Assembly: GCF_046630445.1 (NCBI RefSeq)
Contig: NC_092340.1
Coordinates: 16,346,001 to 16,410,000 of the forward strand
Direction: 5' to 3'
DNA from: Rutidosis leptorrhynchoides
Taxonomy: Eukaryota > Streptophyta > Magnoliopsida > Asterales > Asteraceae
Length of the DNA stretch: 64,000 nt
A model generated the notes under the pieces. It saw only the letters and a program-made list of their open reading frames with translations. It made no database searches and had not been told where the DNA came from. Positions within the stretch are counted from its first letter, which is position 1. Each line of letters opens with the position of its first letter. Below, in pieces: positions 1-11,496 of this stretch. The position numbers were made by a program, and so were the translations under genes.

Positions 1-221
1 TATATTATCCTTACTTTTCATTAATTATGTATTACATATTTTATATAATAACATATACGAATATTTATTATTTATATATTTTATATTATAACATTAACAA
101 CTATTAATACAATCATATATATACAAATTCATTATACTTAATTATTTTGTATCTTATTGTACATACTTAATTCTAATGTTTAAATTATATTTTATAATTT
201 CGGATTATTATATACACTTAC

Positions 222-306
<85 letters not shown>

Positions 307-472
307 TTATTTACAAACAAGTGTTCGTGAATCGTCGGGAACGGTCGAAAGTCAAATGCATATATGAAACAATTCAAAATTTTGAGATTCAGTTTAACAG
401 ACTTTGCTTATCGTGTCGAAACCATATAAAGATTAGGTTTAAATTTTGATCGGAAATTCCCGGGTTGTCACA
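1..472 (-). repeat. Element B downstream (3') LTR, cut by the window edge
   Basis: AT-rich sequence containing a TA array, then a stretch homologous to 56122-56287 (gattcacgaa-type segment, the phrase gactttgcttatcgtgtcga, and the terminal cgggttgtcaca). Read on the minus strand it starts TGTGACAACCCGGG. The rest of the LTR lies left of the window, so its target duplication cannot be checked. Confidence 0.6.
224..301. repeat. (TA)n microsatellite
   Basis: Uninterrupted TA dinucleotides inside the B-type LTR. The small open frames here on both strands are Tyr/Ile runs produced by the repeat, not genes. Confidence 0.98.
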
Positions 473-2945
473 CAAAATATTGTGAAAATGCTTAATCCCG
501 TTCTAATCCTCAATATTTTCCTAATTAACATTTCTGTCATCCTTCTGTTAAATCTTCCACCAGAATAATCTGTTTACTTATACTATTACCTTGGGATGAT
601 ACTATTCTTAATTATACCGTGTCTTTATATTGCTATTCGTATTAATATCCACGGTTTGTAACCTCCGTGTTGTTATTGGGCTTTATATTTTCTCTTATAT
701 TTTGGAGCTCTTTGCTTTTTTTTCCTTCTCGACCACTAGTAAAGCGAGTAACGGTCCAGAATTCATAAGTATGGAGTTTCGAATGAACTTAATGTTCTAA
801 ACAAGAAAGAACGTAATAGCACGATTTGATTTGTCAAATTACCAGAATCACTGAGAAGAGAACTATCAAGAATATATTTTCTTGATATGTTCAGTAGTTA
901 AGTAGAATGAAAGAGTTATGTAACATGGCACATGATGACGTTATGATCTGTGAATCATCACGTCCCATTAGAAACTCAGCATGACTTACTATAATATAAT
1001 CACATTGATCAAGTGTCATTATATTATACTAACTCATGCATCAATTTCCAACACTACTTCAAAATCATTCATAATTCAAACTCGAATTTTAAAGAAATTT
1101 AGAAACTAAAGTAGTTTCCTTTATGACGTAATATATATAGCACGAAGAGATAAATAATTCCGGACGAGAATATTTATGAAAATATCTTCAGAAATATCGA
1201 AGATATTTATGATGATATTTTGGAATTTCTAAGTTCGATGGTTGATGGAGAAAGATTTTCCGCAAGATTTTAACACGAGTACGGAGCAGGATATTCGTTG
1301 AAGGTTTCATTGGATCCAGAATTACCTAGATTCTTTGAATATATGGTATGGTCCTTGTATTTGGCCTTGGTCTCCTTCATGGTTTACTCAATCTGTTTTC
1401 AGTACCAAATTTTTCTATCGAGCGTTCCTAACACTCCCTTCTTTATCATCAAACTTTTGGCCATTTAGACCATCTATAATTTTTCTGTTTCCTCTGCATT
1501 TAATGCTACGATATCTGAATCATCGGTTATCAATCCGAGGTGGTTTCAGGAGAATTGTGTTTTTAGATGATTAAATGCTGATGGTACTATGGTGGAACAT
1601 AAAAGGTTCACCGATAACAATAAAAGAGCACACAAATATATCAAGGTTATAATAAGGTTGTTTCGAACAAAAAGTCGAAGTTGACTTGCTGGAGCTGTGA
1701 CAAAATTGGCTAATTTGGAAAGGGATTGCAAAGTTATTTTCGGTAATAACAACGCCAAAGGAGCTAGTACAGATATGTGTTAAACGTTTACTCAGGTTCC
1801 GAGAGTTTTTCAAGTGCATAATTATATGCATCAATCTTTTCTTTCGTAGATGAAGTGCGGTTGGTTCATCCTCTCGAGTAAGGTGTTTTCAAGAATTATG
1901 AAAGGTTTGAATGCAGATCGTAATCGTCAAGATACAAATGAAGTTTAGGATGAAATCAAGTGGCAAATTTGAAGAATTGTTTAGTTTCATATGTTATAAT
2001 CAATATTTTAATTCATTTTAATTGTCCAATGTTGGTAGTCCTCAGTTGATAGTCCACAGTTAGCAATATATAATATTCGAATTAATTAATACGTGTCGTG
2101 ACCCGTGTACATTTCTCAGACTCGATCACAACTCAAAATATATATATTATTGTAGAATCAACCTCAAACCTGTATAGCTAACTCCAGCATTACTGCATAT
2201 AGAGTGTCTATGGTTATTCCAAATAATATATATATAGATGCGTCGATGTGATATGTCAAAACCTTGTATACGTGTCCCGATATTTAAAGTGCGTAAAATA
2301 AATAACAGAAATTAAATGACGATAAATAAAGTGCGTAAAGTAAGTAACAGAAATTAAATGACAATAAATAAAATTGCGATAATTAAATTGCAATAAACAA
2401 ACTGCGATAAATAAAATGTAATCGGTTAGCTAGGAACAGTTAGCTAGGAACAATTAGCGTGGATTCTTAACAAAGTCCTTCTCATATTTAATTTGTTTGT
2501 TTCTAACAAACTTTATTTTGTCCAACGTTTTCTTCATTATGCCACTTGTTGGATTCTGATATGTCAAAATCCAAATATGAAATTGAAAGAAAATGGTTAT
2601 TCTGCGGTGAACGGATACGTATATCTGTGGATGTAAGCAGGATAGTAAATGACTGTTGAATCAGATTCGAAGAATATACAGTGTAACTTACTAGGGTGAA
2701 ATCTAAATATTCATCGGGTATTAACTACCCGTTAAAATATTTTCACCATTAACAGTTTGTACAAAAGAATTTTTAATTACAATCTTTATGAAAATATACT
2801 TTCATATATATATTTTTCTTCAGATGTAATATAGATTTAATGAGTTAATATGATATTAATCTCATTTGGTTTACCGTTAGAACAAGAATATATAATCTCT
2901 AAAACATTAGAGATTACATAATCGCCATGTCAAACGAAGATAAAT
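473..2945 (-). other. Decayed interior of element B; no intact gene
   Basis: No open frame here looks like a known protein; those of 70-87 codons have no recognisable motif. I see no reverse transcriptase, integrase or gag signature on either strand. Around 2270-2420 there are repeated short phrases (gataaataaa, gcgataa, aattaaatgac). Around 2725-2745 the minus strand carries a short TTTTAACGGGTAG motif resembling the sequence just before A's right LTR. Best read as remnants of a non-autonomous minus-strand retroelement with later insertions. Confidence 0.5.
2090..2290 (-). repeat. Fragment related to element A's LTR, minus orientation
   Basis: The reverse complement matches the middle of A's LTR (about 5440-5640): accatagacactctatatg, then a segment ggagttagctatacagg, then gaggttgattc, then gagttgtgatc, in the same order and spacing. 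The match is diverged and the fragment ends are not resolved. It shows that A-family LTR sequence was present here before A inserted. Confidence 0.65.
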
Positions 2946-3417
2946 GATGTAGAACGCCATGTAGAACGATGATTATGCTTGAGATACAGATTGTGATGTT
3001 GAGGCGTGTGATGTTGAAACTTAGATTGTTGGGGGTACTGGTATTGATGTTGGTAGTACTGTTGATGCCGGTGATGTTGCTGAAGCTGGTACATTTTGCA
3101 CCATATTTTTCAAATTGATTACTCGAGCGCGAAGTTAGCTAACTTCTTCTATTATTTTGGGATAATTGTCGGTCAGAACGAGCGGATGAATAAGGTTCAT
3201 AATTTGGGATGTCATATAATCGTTGCGAGATATCCTAGCAATGGGGGTGAATATGGTGTTTCGGACAGGCTTGCCGGTAAGTGCTTCAGGTTCATCGTCA
3301 AGAGGGCAATTTGGTTGGTGGAAAGGATTGCCTTCTTCGCGTCTCCATTGATTAAGTCGACTACGAACCCATCAGATGAATTGGGGATGGTTGATTGATT
3401 GATTCATTCTGGTGACA
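2945..3417 (-). pseudogene. Element B ORF, downstream half (broken by element A)
   Basis: Read on the minus strand from 3417, one frame stays open except for a TGA near 3374 and a TAA near 3139. It has a Pro/Ser/Ala-rich tail (ASATSPASTV) and a helical middle (NYPKIIEEV). The frame matches the frame of the ORF at 14751-15004 exactly when A and one copy of its target duplication are removed, so this is the second half of that ORF. I do not recognise the protein. It has no zinc knuckle or enzyme motif. A gag-like or accessory protein of a non-autonomous element is possible. Confidence 0.5.
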
Positions 3418-3422
3418 CCGCT
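3418..3422. other. Target-site duplication of element A, left copy (CCGCT)
   Basis: CCGCT directly precedes the TG of the left LTR and reappears directly after the CA of the right LTR at 14751-14755. The host sequence is element B's ORF. Confidence 0.95.
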
Positions 3423-6400
3423 TGTAGTGACCCGAACTTTTCCATGTTTATATATATTAATTGAGATTGATATTTACATGATTAAATGTTTCCAACATGT
3501 TAAGCAATCAAACTTGTTAAGACTTGATTAATTGAAATATGTTTCATATAGACAATTGACCACCCAAGTTGACCGGCGATTCACGAACGTTAAAACTTGT
3601 AAAAATGACATGACGATATATATATATATATATGGATATACATATGGTTAACATGAGATTATGATAAGTAAGTATCTCCATAAGTATATTAACAATGAGT
3701 TATATACATATAAACAAGACTACTAACTTAAGGATTTCGAAACGAGACATATATGTAACAATTATCGTTGTAACGACATTTAAATGTATATATATCATAT
3801 TAAGATATATTAATATATCATAATATCATGATAATATAATAATTTAACATCTCATTAGATATAATAAACAATGGGTTAACAACATTAATTGAGATCGTAA
3901 CTTAAAGGTTTCAAAACAACACTTACATGTAACGACTAACGATGACTTAACGACTCAGTTAAAATGTATATACATGTAGTGTATTTAGATGTATTAAAAT
4001 ACTTTTAGAAGACTTCAAGACATATATCAAAACACTCATACTTAACGAAAATGGTTATAGTTACTTTCCCATTCTTTTCTTTCATCAAGAATTCTAGTCG
4101 TATTCTTACCCGTATTATACACAGCTTCAAAACGTACTTACTATGGGTATATACCAATAGAAACTAGCATGGGATTCCACTCTTTATTATGTCATGTATG
4201 ACTAATCAATTTTAACTTCTACCATGAGCTAGTCAACTAAGTAGAACTCCTTTTAACCCCACTCACCACTCACCAATTACCACTCATCATTCACTCCATT
4301 TCACTTCCAATTCTCTTTCTAATTCTCTCTCAACACACACACACACACTATTATGAACGTATTTTTCCAGTAGTTAATCATCATCTTCATCAAAAATCAC
4401 TTCAAGAATCAAGCTATAATCATCATAGGAAAAACACTTCAAGAACACTTCAAAAATCCCTTCAAGTTTACTAATTTACTTCCAAGCTTTCTAATCCATT
4501 CCAAGTAATCATCTAAGATCAATAAACCTTTGTTATATACAGTAGGTTATCTTTCTTATTCAAGGTAATATTCATATTCAAACTTTGATTCAATTTCTAT
4601 AACTATAAACTATCTTAATTCGAGTAAAAATCTTACTTGAACTTGTTTTTGTGTCATGATCCTACTTCAAGAACTTTCAAGCCATCCAAGATCCTTTGAA
4701 GCTAGATCATTTCTTGTCACTTCCAGTAGGTTTACCTACTAAACTTGAGGTAGTAATGATGTTCATAACATCATTCGATTCATATATATAAAACTATCTT
4801 ATTCGAAGGTTTAAACTCGTAATCACTAGAACATAGTTTAGTTAATTCTAAACTTGTTCGCAAACAAAAGTTAATCCTTATAACTTGACTTTTAAAATTA
4901 ACTAAACACATGTTCTATATCTATATGATATGCTAACTTAATGATTTAAAACCTGGAAACACGAAAAACACCGTAAACCGGATTTACGCCGTCGTAGTAA
5001 CACCGCGGGCTGTTTTGGGTTAGTTAATTAAAAACTATGATAAACTTTGATTTAAAAGTTGTTATTCTGAGAAAATGATTTTTATTATGAACATGAAACT
5101 ATATCCAAAAATTATGGTTAAACTCAAAGTGGAAGTATGTTTTCTAAAATGGTCATCTAGACGTCGTTCTTTCGACTGAAATAACTACCTTTACAAAAAC
5201 GACTTGTAACTTATTTTTCTGACTATAAACCTATACTTTTTCTGTTTAGATTCATAAAATAGAGTTCAATATGAAACCATAGCAATTTTATTCACTCAAA
5301 ACGGATTTAAAATGAAGAAGTTATGGGTAAAACAAGATTGGATAATTTTTCTCATTTTAGCTACGTGAAAATTGGTAACAAATCTAATCCAACCATAACT
5401 TAATCAACTTGTATTGTATATTATGTAATCTTGAGATACCATAGACATGTATACAATGTTTCGACCTATCATGTCGACACATCTATATATATTTCGGAAC
5501 AACCATAGACACTCTATATGTGAATGTTGGAGTTAGCTATACAGGGTTGAGGTTGATTCCAAAATATGTATAGTTTGAGTTGTGATCAATACTGAGATAC
5601 CTATACACTGGGTCGTGGATTGATTCAAGATAATATTTATCGATTTATTTCTGTATATCTACCTGTGGACAACTAGTTGTAGGTTACTAACGAGGACAGC
5701 TGACTTAATAAACTTAAAACATCAAAATATATTAAAAGTGTTGTAAATATATTTTGAACATACTTTGATATATATGTATATATTGTTATAGGTTCGTGAA
5801 TCAACCAGTGGCCAAGTCTTACTTCCCGACGAAGTAAACATCTGTGAAAGTGAGTTATAGTCCCACTTTTAAAATCTAATATTTTTGGGATGAGAATACA
5901 TGCAGGTTTTATAAATGATTTACAAAATAGACACAAGTACGTGAAACTACATTCTATGGTTGAATTATCAAAATCGAATATGCCCCTTTTTATTAAGTCT
6001 GGTAATCTAAGAATTAGGGAACAGACACCCTAATTGACGCGAATCCTAAAGATAGATCTATTGGGCCTAACAAACCCCATCCAAAGTACCGGATGCTTTA
6101 GTACTTCGAAATTTATATCATATCCGAAGGGTGTCCCGGAATGATGGGGATATTCTTATATATGCATCTTGTTAATGTCGGTTACCAGGTGTTCACCATA
6201 TGAATGATTTTTATCTCTATGTATGGGATGTGTATTGAAATATGAAATCTTGTGGTCTGTTGTTACGATTTGATATATATAGGTTAAACCTATAACTCAC
6301 CAACATTTTTGTTGACGTTTTAAGCATGTTTATTCTCAGGTGATTATTAAGAGCTTCCGCTGTCGCATACTTAAATAAGGACGAGATTTGGAGTCCATGC

Positions 6401-6682
6401 TTGTATGATATTGTGTAAAAACTGCATTCAAGAAACTTATTTTGTTGTAACATATTTGTATTGTAAACCATTATGTAATGGTCGTGTGTAAACAGGATAT
6501 TTTAGATTATCATTATTTGATAATCTACGTAAAGCTTTTTAAACCTTTATTGATGAAATAAAGGTTATGGTTTGTTTTAAAATGAATGCAGTCTTTGAAA
6601 AACGTCTCATATAGAGGTCAAAACCTCGCAACGAAATCAATTAATATGGAACGTTTTTAATCAATAAGAACGGGACATTTCA
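3423..6682 (+). repeat. Element A left (5') LTR
   Basis: Starts TGTAGTGACCC, ends GGGACATTTCA, 3260 bp. It contains a short TA array (3618-3633), a CA run at about 4335, and no long ORF. Its reverse complement is related to the B and F LTRs (for example the segments at 6035-6150 and 6290-6345), so A, B and F belong to one LTR superfamily. Confidence 0.93.
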
Positions 6683-6684
6683 GT

Positions 6685-6696
6685 TGGTATCAGAGC
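6685..6696 (+). other. Primer binding site of element A (initiator tRNA-Met)
   Basis: TGGTATCAGAGC two bases after the LTR end, the usual plant Ty3/gypsy chromovirus and copia primer site. The roughly 110 bases that follow are alike, about 80% by eye, to the bases following B's primer site on the minus strand. Confidence 0.95.
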
Positions 6697-6891
6697 GTTG
6701 GTCTTAGAGAACCAGAATTTTGCATTAGTGTGTCTTATCTAGTTTGTTAGGATGCATTAGTGAGTCTGGACTTCGACCGTGTTTACTTGAAAAATGATTG
6801 CTTAACAAATTTTGTTGGAAACTATATATTTTTAACATGTGAATATTATGTGATATATTAATCTCTTAACGCGTTTGATATTATGTGATAG

Positions 6892-7506
6892 ATGTCTACC
6901 TCTAGAACAAGTCCCATTGAGTCACCTAATAATAATGAAGAGTCAAATGTAAATTGGAATGATTCGTGGACTGATTCACAAGTTCCCGAAGAGGAACCGG
7001 AAGAAGAGTCGGAACCGGAAGAAGAATCGGAACCGGAAGAAGAATCGGAACCGGATGAAGAAATAGAACCGGTGGGGGAAATAATAAAACGGTTAAGTAA
7101 AAGAAAATCCTCAACCAACCCACCAAGGTTAATTATGATCAATGGTGTTTCCGCCAAGGAAGCAAAATATTGGGAGGATTACCAATTCTCCGATGAATCG
7201 GATTCCGACGAGAATTCCGATGATGTTATAGAAATTACCCCAACTGAATTTAAAAAGGAAAAAGAAAATAATAAGGGAAAGGGCATAAAAATAGAGAAAT
7301 CTAATTCCAACCCCGATGAACTTTATATGTATCGTCAACCCCCGAAGTCCTTAAGTTGTAACAATGACCCGGGAACCTCTAAACCACCAGGTTTTTCTAA
7401 ACCAATGTGGATAAAGACGGCTCGTATTAGGGGAACATCATATATCCCTAGAAACTTGGCAAAACGAACCAAAACCGAAGAAGAAGAAACAAGCGAGTCA
7501 GAATAA
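6892..7506 (+). CDS. Acidic ORF of element A in the gag position, unknown function
   Basis: 204 residues. The N-terminal third is Asn/Ser/Glu-rich and carries a tandem Glu-rich repeat (units of PEEES/EPEEES at about residues 33-55). A Ser/Asp-rich patch follows at about 98-115 (SDESDSDENSDD), then basic stretches (KRLSKRKSS, KEKENNKGKGIKIEK) and an acidic tail (KTEEEETSESE). There is no CCHC knuckle, no retrotransposon gag helix motif, no signal peptide and no membrane segment. It lies 195 bases after the primer site and 134 bases before the F-box ORF, in the place where gag should be. Element B has an unrelated-looking but also Ser/Asp-repetitive ORF in the same place. I do not recognise the family. 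An ORF peculiar to this element lineage or a captured host fragment are both possible. Confidence 0.6.
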   Translation: MSTSRTSPIESPNNNEESNVNWNDSWTDSQVPEEEPEEESEPEEESEPEEESEPDEEIEPVGEIIKRLSKRKSSTNPPRLIMINGVSAKEAKYWEDYQFSDESDSDENSDDVIEITPTEFKKEKENNKGKGIKIEKSNSNPDELYMYRQPPKSLSCNNDPGTSKPPGFSKPMWIKTARIRGTSYIPRNLAKRTKTEEEETSESE

Positions 7507-7640
7507 GATAGTTGTATTCGTGTGGTGTAATATAAGTAATATAGTGTGCTTATGCTTTATGATATATGTAAAAATTGCTTGTATTAATAAGTATTTTTTT
7601 TTATCTAACTCTTGTCTATTTTACAGTATAAAAACACAAA
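7507..7640 (+). promoter_or_regulatory. AT-rich spacer with a possible splice acceptor before the F-box ORF
   Basis: The spacer ends in a pyrimidine-rich tract followed by TTTTACAG at 7619-7626, 15 bases before the F-box ATG. This resembles a plant 3' splice site. If used, it would place the F-box ORF on a spliced RNA, or it may be a left-over intron border from the captured gene. No matching donor was identified. Confidence 0.3.
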
Positions 7641-8201
7641 ATGGATAGACAACCCAATATTTTAAGAGACCTACCCGGAGACATGATTGATGAAATCTTG
7701 TCTAGAGTCGGTCAGAATTCTTCGGCACAACTATTTAAGGCGAGATCAGTTTGTAAGACATTCGAAGAACGTTCCAAGAATGCCTTGGTTTATAAAAGGC
7801 TTTCGTTCGAAAGATGGGGGATATCACATTGGGAAATCCATAAGTTACGATGTGTTTACTTTGACGCATATATTGCTGGGAACCCAAATGCTATTTTACG
7901 CAATGGGTTAAGAAATTATTTTGACTCAATATATCCGAATATTGGACTTCGTGATTTAGAAAAAGCGGCTAACATGCAACATAAAGAAGCATGTTATGCT
8001 TACGGATTAGTAATGTTCGCTTCTCACCAAAGTGAGAACAAGAACATCGGCCTACAACTATTAAACAAAACGTTCCCACAAGTGACAGAGTCGGTAATTG
8101 GGGTAAGAAATGAGGTTTTTAGATTGTTACGGGTACGTTTCTTATTGACAATAAATCTGCTTACGTTTTATTTGATTCGAGTGCGGATAGAAGCTATATG
8201 A
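7641..8201 (+). CDS. F-box / Sel1-like protein captured inside element A
   Basis: 186 residues. Residues about 8-45 form an F-box ([26 protein letters not shown]), the domain that binds SKP1 in SCF ubiquitin ligases. Residues about 78-150 look like Sel1-type repeats ([44 protein letters not shown]). This order is typical of small plant F-box proteins of the At2g35280/At1g67340 kind (from memory of the family). After about residue 160 the match fades and the last 25 residues are out-of-frame protease sequence, so the host-derived part seems truncated at the junction. The stop codon overlaps the first in-frame ATG of pol as ATGA (8198-8201). The F-box and pol frames are both open over 8123-8198. 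It occupies the site of gag. Whether it is expressed or helps the element is unknown. Confidence 0.75.
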   Translation: MDRQPNILRDLPGDMIDEILSRVGQNSSAQLFKARSVCKTFEERSKNALVYKRLSFERWGISHWEIHKLRCVYFDAYIAGNPNAILRNGLRNYFDSIYPNIGLRDLEKAANMQHKEACYAYGLVMFASHQSENKNIGLQLLNKTFPQVTESVIGVRNEVFRLLRVRFLLTINLLTFYLIRVRIEAI

Positions 8202-11200
8202 GTAGAGATTTTTGTGCTAAATTAAGTTGTCCATTGACGCCTTTGGATAGTAAATTTTTACTCGAATTAGCAAATGGTAAATTAATTTCAGCAGATAATA
8301 TATGTCGGAATCGAGAAATTAAACTGGTTAGCGAAACATTTAAGATTGATTTGATACCTGTAGAGTTAGGGAGTTTTGATGTGATAATCGGTATGGACTG
8401 GTTGAAAGAAGTAAAAGCAGAGATCGTTTGTTACAAAAATGCAATTCGCATTATACTAGAAAAAGGAAAACCCTTAATGGTGTACGGAGAAAAGGGCAAC
8501 ACGAAGCTACATCTTATTAGTAATTTGAAGGCACAAAAACTAATAAGAAAAGGTTGCTATGCTGTTCTAGCACACGTCGAAAAAGTACAAACTGAAGAAA
8601 AGAGCATCAATGATGTTCCCATTGCAAAAGAATTTCCCGATGTATTTTCGAAAGAATTACCGGGATTACCCCCACATCGATCCGTTGAATTTCAAATAGA
8701 TCTTGTACCAGGAGCTGCACCAATAGCTCGTGCTCCTTACAGACTCGCACCCAGCGATATGAAAGAACTGCAAAGCCAATTACAAGAACTTTTAGAGCGT
8801 GGTTTCATTCGACCAAGCACATCACCGTGGGGAGCTCATGTTTTTTTTGTCAAGAAGAAAGATGGTACATTCAGGTTGTGTATCGACTACCGAGAGTTGA
8901 ACAAACTTACCATCAAGAACCGCTACCCACTACCGAGAATCGACGACTTATTTGATCAACTACAAGGCTCGTCTGTTTATTCAAAGATTGACTTACGTTC
9001 CGGGTATCATCAAATGCGGGTGAAAGAAGATGATATTCCAAAGACTGCTTTCAGAACACGTTATGGTCATTACGAGTTTATGGTCATGCCGTTTGGTTTA
9101 ACTAATGCACCAGCTATGTTCATGGACCTTATGAACCGAGTGTGTGGACCATACCTTGACAAGTTTGTCATTGTTTTCATTGATGACATACTTATTTACT
9201 CAAAGAATGACCAAGAACACGGTGAACATTTGAGAAAGGTGTTAGAAGTATTGAGAAAGGAAGAATTGTACGCTAAGTTTTCAAAGTGTGCATTTTGGTT
9301 GGAAGAAGTTCAATTCCTCAGTCACAAAGTGAACAAAGAAGGTATTAAGGTGGATCCGGCAAAGATAGAAACTGTTGAAAAGTGGGAAACCCCGAAAACT
9401 CCAAAACACATACGCCAGTTTTTAGGACTAGCTGGTTACTACAGAAGGTTCATCCAAGACTTTTCCAGAATAGCAAAACCCTTGACTGCATTAACGCATA
9501 AAGGGAAGAAATTTGAATGGAATGATGAACAAGAGAAAGCGTTTCAGTTATTGAAGAAAAAGCTAACTACGGCACCTATATTGTCATTGCCTGAAGGGAA
9601 TGATGATTTTGTGATTTATTGTGATGCATCAAAGCAAGGTCTCGGTTGTGTATTAATGCAACGAACGAAGGTGATTGCTTATGCATCTAGACAATTGAAG
9701 ATTCACGAACAAAATTATACGACGCATGATTTGGAATTAGGCACGGTTGTTTTTGCATTAAAGACTTGGAGGCACTACTTATATGGGGTCAAAAGTATTA
9801 TATATACCGACCACAAAAGTCTTCAACACATATTTAATCAGAAACAACTGAATATGAGGCAGTGTAGGTGGATTGAATTATTGAATGATTACGACTTTGA
9901 GATTCGTTACCACCCGGGGAAGGCAAATGTGGTAGCCGATGCCTTGAGCAGGAAGGACAGAGAACCCATTCGAGTAAAATCTATGAATATAATGATTCAT
10001 AATAACATTACTACTCAAATAAAGGAGGCACAACAAGGAGTTTTAAAAGAGGGAAATTTAAAGGATGAAATACCCAAAGGATCGGAGAAGCATCTTAATA
10101 TTCGGGAAGACGGAACCCGGTATAGGGCTGAAAGGATTTGGGTACCAAAATTTGGATATATGAGAGAAATGGTACTTAGAGAAGCTCATAAAACCAGATA
10201 CTCAATACATCCTGGAACGGGGACGATATACAAGGATCTCAAGAAACATTTTTGGTGGTCGGGTATGAAAGCTGATGTTGCTAAATACGTAGGAGAATGT
10301 TTGACGTGTTCTAAGGTCAAAGCTGAGCATCAGAAACCATCAGGTCTACTTCAACAACCCGAAATTTCAGAATGGAAATGGGAAAACATTACCATGGATT
10401 TCATCACTAAATTGCCAAGGACTGCAAGTGGTTTTGATACTATTTGGGTAATAGTTGATCGTCTCACCAAATCAGCACACTTCCTACCAATAAGAGAAGA
10501 TGACAAGATGGAGAAGTTAGCACGACTGTATTTGAAGGAAGTCGTCTCCAGACATGGAATACCAATCTCTATTATCTCTGATAGGGATGGCAGATTTATT
10601 TCAAGATTCTGGCAGACATTACAGCAAGCATTAGGAACTCGTCTAGACATGAGTACTGCCTATCATCCACAAACTGATGGGCAGAGCGAAAGGACGATAC
10701 AAACGCTTGAAGACATGCTACGAGCATGTGTTATTGATTTTGGAAACAGTTGGGATCGACATCTACCGTTCGTAGAATTTTCCTACAACAACAGCTACCA
10801 TTCAAGCATTGAGATGGCGCCGTTTGAAGCACTTTATGGTAGAAAGTGCAGGTCTCCGATTTGTTGGAGTGAAGTGGGGGATAGACAGATTACGGGTCCG
10901 GAGATTATACAAGAAACTACCGAGAAGATCATCCAAATTCAACAACGGTTGAAAACCGCCCAAAGTCGACAAAAGAGCTACGCTGACATTAAAAGAAAAG
11001 ATATAGAATTTGAAATTGGAGAGATGGTCATGCTTAAAGTTGCACCTTGGAAAGGCGTTGTTCGATTTGGTAAACGAGGGAAATTAAATCCAAGGTATAT
11101 TGGACCATTCAAGATTATTGATCGTGTCGGACCAGTAGCTTACCGACTTGTGTTACCTCAACAACTCGTGGCTGTACATAACACTTTCCACGTCTCGAAT

Positions 11201-11461
11201 TTGAAGAAATGTTTTGCTAAAGAAGATCTCACTATTCCGTTAGATGAAATCCAAATCAACGAAAAACTTCAATTCATCGAAGAACCCGTCGAAATAATGG
11301 ATCGTGAGGTTAAAAGACTTAAGCAAAACAAGATACCAATTGTTAAGGTTCGATGGAATGCTCGTAGAGGACCCGAGTTCACCTGGGAGCATGAAGATCA
11401 GATGAAGAAGAAATACCCGCATCTATTTCCAGAAGATTCGTCAACACCTTCAACAGCTTAA
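8198..11461 (+). CDS. pol: Element A pol: protease remnant, reverse transcriptase, RNase H, integrase, chromodomain
   Basis: 1087 residues from the first ATG, but the frame is open back to 8123. The protease active-site motif lies in that upstream part (Asp codon at 8174), so the natural start is not this ATG. The protease motif reads FDSSAD where the family has DSGA. RT has FIDD with Asp at residues 329-330. RNase H starts at YCDAS. Integrase has the HHCC finger, then D734, D795 and E831 (spacing 35), and SERTIQ. The tail has the chromodomain-like [14 protein letters not shown]. No stop or frameshift interrupts it. It follows the F-box ORF in the -1 frame. With no gag the element would need particles from a relative such as D. 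The enzyme assignment is firm; activity is not shown. Confidence 0.93.
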   Translation: MSRDFCAKLSCPLTPLDSKFLLELANGKLISADNICRNREIKLVSETFKIDLIPVELGSFDVIIGMDWLKEVKAEIVCYKNAIRIILEKGKPLMVYGEKGNTKLHLISNLKAQKLIRKGCYAVLAHVEKVQTEEKSINDVPIAKEFPDVFSKELPGLPPHRSVEFQIDLVPGAAPIARAPYRLAPSDMKELQSQLQELLERGFIRPSTSPWGAHVFFVKKKDGTFRLCIDYRELNKLTIKNRYPLPRIDDLFDQLQGSSVYSKIDLRSGYHQMRVKEDDIPKTAFRTRYGHYEFMVMPFGLTNAPAMFMDLMNRVCGPYLDKFVIVFIDDILIYSKNDQEHGEHLRKVLEVLRKEELYAKFSKCAFWLEEVQFLSHKVNKEGIKVDPAKIETVEKWETPKTPKHIRQFLGLAGYYRRFIQDFSRIAKPLTALTHKGKKFEWNDEQEKAFQLLKKKLTTAPILSLPEGNDDFVIYCDASKQGLGCVLMQRTKVIAYASRQLKIHEQNYTTHDLELGTVVFALKTWRHYLYGVKSIIYTDHKSLQHIFNQKQLNMRQCRWIELLNDYDFEIRYHPGKANVVADALSRKDREPIRVKSMNIMIHNNITTQIKEAQQGVLKEGNLKDEIPKGSEKHLNIREDGTRYRAERIWVPKFGYMREMVLREAHKTRYSIHPGTGTIYKDLKKHFWWSGMKADVAKYVGECLTCSKVKAEHQKPSGLLQQPEISEWKWENITMDFITKLPRTASGFDTIWVIVDRLTKSAHFLPIREDDKMEKLARLYLKEVVSRHGIPISIISDRDGRFISRFWQTLQQALGTRLDMSTAYHPQTDGQSERTIQTLEDMLRACVIDFGNSWDRHLPFVEFSYNNSYHSSIEMAPFEALYGRKCRSPICWSEVGDRQITGPEIIQETTEKIIQIQQRLKTAQSRQKSYADIKRKDIEFEIGEMVMLKVAPWKGVVRFGKRGKLNPRYIGPFKIIDRVGPVAYRLVLPQQLVAVHNTFHVSNLKKCFAKEDLTIPLDEIQINEKLQFIEEPVEIMDREVKRLKQNKIPIVKVRWNARRGPEFTWEHEDQMKKKYPHLFPEDSSTPSTA

Positions 11462-11496
11462 AATTTCGGGACAAAATTTATTTAACGGGTAGGTAC
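11462..11496 (+). other. Polypurine-type region before element A right LTR
   Basis: Short untranslated stretch ending in aacgggtaggtac, directly before TGTAGTGACCC. It is the expected position of the plus-strand primer but only modestly purine-rich. Confidence 0.6.

Noticed and set aside
176-377. Small open frames of alternating Tyr/Ile on both strands
   Set aside because: They are translations of the TA microsatellite.
3096-3398. 100-codon plus-strand open frame
   Set aside because: It is the complement of the element B ORF; the minus reading has the Pro/Ser-rich coding character and joins in frame with 14753.
5673-6471. 84-87 codon minus-strand frames, repeated at 13741-14539
   Set aside because: They occur in both LTRs of element A only because the LTRs are copies; no motif, and AT-rich composition.
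6685-6696. tRNA-Met-like matches at the primer sites
   Set aside because: These are 12-base primer complements of retroelements, not tRNA genes.
8123-8198. Classical slippery heptamer (X XXY YYZ) for -1 frameshifting between the F-box ORF and pol
   Set aside because: None fits the F-box frame within the overlap; the frameshift idea therefore stays a hypothesis.
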